Shown here piece after piece: positions 60,559-64,000 of a stretch of DNA of 64,000 nt (position 1 is the first letter of the stretch; each line of letters starts with the position of its first letter). Both the position numbers and the translations under genes were made by a program. Below the pieces are notes generated by a model, which was not told where the DNA came from, searched no databases, and worked only from the letters and a program-made list of their open reading frames with translations. The stretch comes from Algoriphagus limi (GTDB lineage Bacteria > Bacteroidota > Bacteroidia > Cytophagales > Cyclobacteriaceae), in NCBI RefSeq assembly GCF_024919275.1, contig NZ_JANWGH010000003.1:533677-597676 (forward strand). The letters run 5' to 3'.

Positions 60559-62925
60559 ATGGATGCGCTCATTTTACCATTTGACCAAATCGGAATCGAG
60601 GATGTTCCCAAAGTAGGAGGAAAGAATGCCTCTTTGGGTGAGATGTTTCAAAAACTCAATCCTTTGGGGATTCATATTCCCGATGGATTTGCAATTACTG
60701 CTTCAGCATACCGACTTTTTATTGAGGAAAATCATTTGAAGGGAAAAATCCAGGACCAATTAGCAAGGCTGGATAAAGATAATTTTTCAAATCTCAAGCA
60801 AGTTTCCGATGCCATCAAATCCTTGATTTTGAAAGGGGAAATTCCAGACTCATTGGTTAAAGAAATTGAAAAGCACTATGAGAATTTGTGCAAGGCAGAG
60901 AAACGGACCGTGGATGTGGCAGTCAGAAGTAGTGCGACTGCGGAAGACCTTCCCGGCGCAAGTTTTGCAGGACTCCATGAATCCTTTTTGAATATCAGCG
61001 GTAATGAAGCATTGGTTAAGACTGTACGCTCTTGTTTTGCTTCGCTTTACAATGCACGAGCAATCAAATACCGACACGACAAAGGCTTCGATAAATTTGA
61101 AATTGCACTATCGGTTGGGGTTCAATTGATGGTTCGAGCTGATTTGGCGAGTAGCGGAGTTACTTTTTCCATAGATCCAGAATCCGGTTTTACCAATGCG
61201 GTCTTAATTACTGCTTGTTGGGGTTTGGGTGAAAATATCGTTCAGGGAGCAGTCATTCCAGATGAATTTGTGGTTTTCAAACCTTCACTTGGAAAGGGTA
61301 AAAAAGCCATTATTTCCAAAAAGGCAGGCTCCAAGACGAAGACCATGGTCTATTCAAAATCCGGAGGTACAGTGAACTTGAATACACCAAAAGACAAGCA
61401 AAAGCAATTGGTGCTTTCTGATGAGGAAGTGGAATTATTGGCGAAATGGGCGGTACAAATTGAAAAGCATTATGGCATGCCTATGGATATAGAATGGGCC
61501 AAGGACGGACATTCCGGTAAACTTTTCATTGTTCAGGCAAGACCCGAAACGGTTCATGCGGAGAAGGAGCAATTTAAATTGAAGGAATATGCCTTGCAAG
61601 AAAAAGGTGATTTGATCACCTCGGGATATGCAGTTGGAAATGGAATTACTTCAGGAAAAGTCAAGATTCTTCATTCTGCGGAAGAAGCAGATTTGCTGAA
61701 AGAAGGAGATATCTTATTGACTGAAATTACCAATCCCGATTGGGATCCCATTATGAAAAAAGCAGCCGCGATTATTACCTCAAAAGGTGGGAGAACCAGT
61801 CACGCAGCTATCGTGGCCCGAGAAATGGGAGCCTTGGCAATCGTAGGTGCGGAAGATGCTTTGGAAGTTTTAAAAAATGGGGATGAAATCACTATTGATA
61901 ATGCCTCAGGCAAAATAGGAAAGGTATATTCAGGCCAACTTAAATGGAAAGTTACCGAGCATGATTTCAAAGGAATGAAGTTGCCAAAAACGGAGCCTAT
62001 GTTTATCCTAGCTGATCCTGAGAAAGCTTTTGATCTTTCCTTCTTCCCAAGTCAGGGAGTTGGTTTGATGCGGATGGAGTTTGTTGTTTCGAAAAACATT
62101 AAAGTTCATCCCATGGCTTTGGTCCATTTTGATCAGATAGAGGATAGACAAGAGAAAAAGCAAATTGAAAAGCTCTGCGAGGGTTATGCTGACAAAAAGG
62201 AATATTTCGTAGACAAGCTTTCACAAGCTGTCGGCACGATTGCGGCAGCCTTTTATCCCAAAGACGTGATTTTGCGAATGAGTGATTTCAAGTCCAATGA
62301 ATACGCCAATCTTTTGGGAGGAAAGCAATTTGAACTGTCAGAGGAAAACCCCATGATAGGCTTCCGAGGGGCATCTCGGTATGATCATGAGAACTACCGC
62401 GAAGGCTTTCAATTGGAATGTGAAGCGGTAAAAAGAGTTCGGAATGATATGGGATTGGAAAATCTTAAAGTCATGATTCCATTTTGTCGAACCCCTGAGG
62501 AAGGTAAAAAAGTGGTGAAATTGATGGAAAGCTATGGACTCAAGCGAGGTAAAAAAGGGTTGGAAATCTATGTGATGGCAGAGATTCCTTCCAATGTTAT
62601 TCTTGCGAAGGAATTTACAAAAGTCTTCGATGGATTTTCAATTGGGTCCAATGATTTGACCCAGCTTACTCTTGGGGTGGATCGGGATTCGGAAATTTTG
62701 AGTGAATTGTTTGATGAAAATAATCCAGCAGTAAAATGGATGATTTCTGAAGTGATTAAAGTGGCTCGAAAAAATGGTAAGAAGATTGGTCTTTGCGGTC
62801 AGGCTCCTAGTGATAAACCAGAATTCGCTAAGTTTTTGATTGATGCGGGAATTGATAGTATTTCCTTTAATCCGGATGCTTTGCTGAGGGGCATCAAAAA
62901 CATGGTAAAGGCTGAAAAGAATTAG
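60559..62925 (+). CDS. ppsA: Phosphoenolpyruvate synthase
   Basis: Makes PEP from pyruvate and ATP for gluconeogenesis. The three-domain layout is intact: ATP-grasp (VGGKNASLGEM, VRSSATAEDLPGASFAG), the phosphohistidine domain with catalytic His in GGRTSHAAIV, and the PEP-binding C-terminus with GSNDLTQLTLG and a LCGQAPSD catalytic-Cys motif. I start at ATG 60559 (MDALILPFDQIG); a TTG at 60538 would add seven residues unlike the family. About 788 residues, as expected. Confidence 0.95.
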   Translation: MDALILPFDQIGIEDVPKVGGKNASLGEMFQKLNPLGIHIPDGFAITASAYRLFIEENHLKGKIQDQLARLDKDNFSNLKQVSDAIKSLILKGEIPDSLVKEIEKHYENLCKAEKRTVDVAVRSSATAEDLPGASFAGLHESFLNISGNEALVKTVRSCFASLYNARAIKYRHDKGFDKFEIALSVGVQLMVRADLASSGVTFSIDPESGFTNAVLITACWGLGENIVQGAVIPDEFVVFKPSLGKGKKAIISKKAGSKTKTMVYSKSGGTVNLNTPKDKQKQLVLSDEEVELLAKWAVQIEKHYGMPMDIEWAKDGHSGKLFIVQARPETVHAEKEQFKLKEYALQEKGDLITSGYAVGNGITSGKVKILHSAEEADLLKEGDILLTEITNPDWDPIMKKAAAIITSKGGRTSHAAIVAREMGALAIVGAEDALEVLKNGDEITIDNASGKIGKVYSGQLKWKVTEHDFKGMKLPKTEPMFILADPEKAFDLSFFPSQGVGLMRMEFVVSKNIKVHPMALVHFDQIEDRQEKKQIEKLCEGYADKKEYFVDKLSQAVGTIAAAFYPKDVILRMSDFKSNEYANLLGGKQFELSEENPMIGFRGASRYDHENYREGFQLECEAVKRVRNDMGLENLKVMIPFCRTPEEGKKVVKLMESYGLKRGKKGLEIYVMAEIPSNVILAKEFTKVFDGFSIGSNDLTQLTLGVDRDSEILSELFDENNPAVKWMISEVIKVARKNGKKIGLCGQAPSDKPEFAKFLIDAGIDSISFNPDALLRGIKNMVKAEKN

Positions 62926-62950
62926 TGATTCATTAAAAGAAAAGTCTATT

Positions 62951-63580
62951 CTAATCCATTATTCCCTTTCCCTCCATGATTTTTGGGATAAATTTCTCAA
63001 TCCGGTTTATTCTGGTTTGACTTTTTTTTGTGCCTAAAAAATGGATTAAATATCCTCTCTGTCTACCAGGAGTGAGGGAATAAAAGGCTTTCTTCAATCC
63101 CTCAATTTCCTCAAACTTTTGATTCAATTCTTCAGGAATTTCAAGTTGATGTGCCAAAGTTCTTGCTGGCTTTTTTCCCGATTTTTCTATTTCAATTGCT
63201 TCTTTGATAAATGCCCGAATTTCGCCTTCTAATTCGACTAGCTGCTCCTCTTTAGTAAATCGAATTAATCTCCCGTCTCTTGAATTTGGGCCGGGTAGTT
63301 CCAAAATTCCCTCTGGATCTTTCATCAAACTACCTTTTAGGAAACTGATCACACAGGATTCTTTGAAAACCCCGAGCATTATCACGTTTTTTCCATTCAG
63401 GGTATAGGTTGGGACACCCCATTTTCTTTCTTCAATCAGTTCGCTCTCGAGAAGCATTTGTCTCAGCTTTTCTAGGAAAGCTTTCCATTGGTGAACCTTA
63501 CAGGCTGGAGTGGCGCCTTTCGAACAGCGCATACAGCCTTCTACTAAAAATAAGTCTACTTGAGGATTGGGGGTATTCAT
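62951..63580 (-). CDS. YdeI/DUF1801-like protein with N-terminal Cys cluster
   Basis: About 209 residues from the chosen Met (MNTPNPQVDLFL); the open frame extends 22 residues farther upstream (63646). It begins with a CMRC...C segment (VEGCMRCSKGATPACKVHQW), possibly a metal site. The DUF1801 fold follows (YTLNGKNVIMLGVFKE), and the C-terminus has the YdeI motif (AFYSLTPGRQRGYL, then KSQTRINRIEKFIPKI). Function is unclear; some relatives are linked to stress or bacteriocin resistance. Confidence 0.82.
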   Translation of the reverse strand: MNTPNPQVDLFLVEGCMRCSKGATPACKVHQWKAFLEKLRQMLLESELIEERKWGVPTYTLNGKNVIMLGVFKESCVISFLKGSLMKDPEGILELPGPNSRDGRLIRFTKEEQLVELEGEIRAFIKEAIEIEKSGKKPARTLAHQLEIPEELNQKFEEIEGLKKAFYSLTPGRQRGYLIHFLGTKKSQTRINRIEKFIPKIMEGKGIMD

Positions 63581-63708
63581 AGAAAGGGGGTAACTGAACC
63601 TTGAATATCGGAATTCTATGGGGTTTATTTGTTTTTGGATAATCAATCCTTTTCCTCTGAATTTCGCTTTCTTTGTATTGGATCCTTTTCCAACCAGCCT
63701 ATTAAACT

Positions 63709-64000
63709 ATGAGACAGCTACTTTTACGACCGGGAGCTGAAGAATTATCCTACGAAATCCGTGGCATCGTTAAAAAAGCCAGACAGATTGAAGCTCTGGG
63801 TTATCCCATGACTTGGGAAAACATCGGAGATCCCATTCAGAAGCACAATCAGGTTCCCGATTGGATGAAAGCCATCATTGCGGATTTGGTGAAGGAGGAT
63901 AAAACCTATGGTTATGCAGATTCCAAAGGGGTATTGGAGACTCGCCAATTTTTGGCTGACCTTACTAATGAAAAAGGAGGCACCCAGATTAGTCCCGAGG
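63709..64000 (+). CDS. Class I/II aminotransferase, 5' part only (cut by window end)
   Basis: The first 97 codons of a PLP-dependent enzyme. MRQLLLRPGAEELSYEIRGI starts the N-terminal arm, WENIGDPIQ resembles the xNxGxP substrate-site motif of fold-type I aminotransferases, and YGYADSKGVLETRQFLADL matches the following helix (the YxxxxGxxxLR element). The PLP lysine lies beyond the window. Likely an alanine- or aspartate-type aminotransferase; I cannot tell which. It is divergent from the YdeI-like gene. Confidence 0.88.
   Translation, partial: MRQLLLRPGAEELSYEIRGIVKKARQIEALGYPMTWENIGDPIQKHNQVPDWMKAIIADLVKEDKTYGYADSKGVLETRQFLADLTNEKGGTQISPE

Noticed and set aside
1..64000. Prophage, integron, insertion sequence or defence island
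   Set aside because: No integrase, transposase, terminase, toxin-antitoxin, restriction or Cas genes were found, and composition is even across the window.

Overview
The window looks like a chromosomal segment of a Bacteroidota bacterium, most likely order Cytophagales (Cyclobacteriaceae or Algoriphagus-like). The evidence is two-part promoters of the Bacteroidota type (TTTG about 19 nt before TAnnTTTG), weak or absent Shine-Dalgarno sites, type IX secretion (three giant proteins with type B/CHU_C C-termini plus a PorP/SprF protein), DUF3078, and an AmpG-like/DigH-like peptidoglycan cluster. Base composition is moderately AT-rich and even. I see no prophage, insertion sequence, CRISPR array or rRNA operon.

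Layout. 1-1.9 kb: the 3' part of an M28 peptidase and a small unknown gene. 1.9-9.7 kb: a complete trpEGDCFBA operon plus a DAHP synthase, preceded by a promoter, a leader peptide with three consecutive Trp codons and an intrinsic terminator that can be disrupted by an alternative hairpin. 9.7-14 kb: a second attenuator with a 17-residue leader rich in His and Tyr codons, then phenylalanine hydroxylase, hisH, hisA, hisF and hisIE. 14-17.3 kb, minus strand: proA, proB and a UbiA-type prenyltransferase. 17.4-23 kb: a Tat-exported Gfo/Idh/MocA oxidoreductase, then an apparent peptidoglycan turnover operon (amidase, DigH-like hydrolase, GNAT, AmpG-like permease). 23.1-23.5 kb: tmRNA on the minus strand. 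23.7-25.5 kb: dnaX, split by an 11-A run that implies frameshifting between gamma and tau forms.

25.5-42.3 kb is mostly housekeeping: DUF3078 protein, LysM lytic transglycosylase, O-methyltransferase, M16 and M24 peptidases, an endonuclease/phosphatase-family protein, flavin reductase, SppA, FolK, AsnS, RpoN with a coupled membrane protein, an outer-membrane beta-barrel, tRNA-Arg(ACG), a small lipoprotein and an MFS transporter. 42.3-56.2 kb is a surface-protein locus: three related T9SS-B proteins of 913, 1155 and 1837 residues on the minus strand with yaaA wedged between them, and a divergent PorP/SprF gene. 56.2-64 kb: STE24-like protease, PhyH dioxygenase, DUF808 protein, ThuA-like protein, PEP synthase, a YdeI-like protein and the 5' end of an aminotransferase.

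The most interesting signals are regulatory: two leader-peptide attenuators about 8 kb apart, the second joining histidine synthesis to tyrosine formation; the dnaX slip site; and families of short repeats placed just upstream of start codons. All functional calls come from reading motifs by eye; no database search was run.
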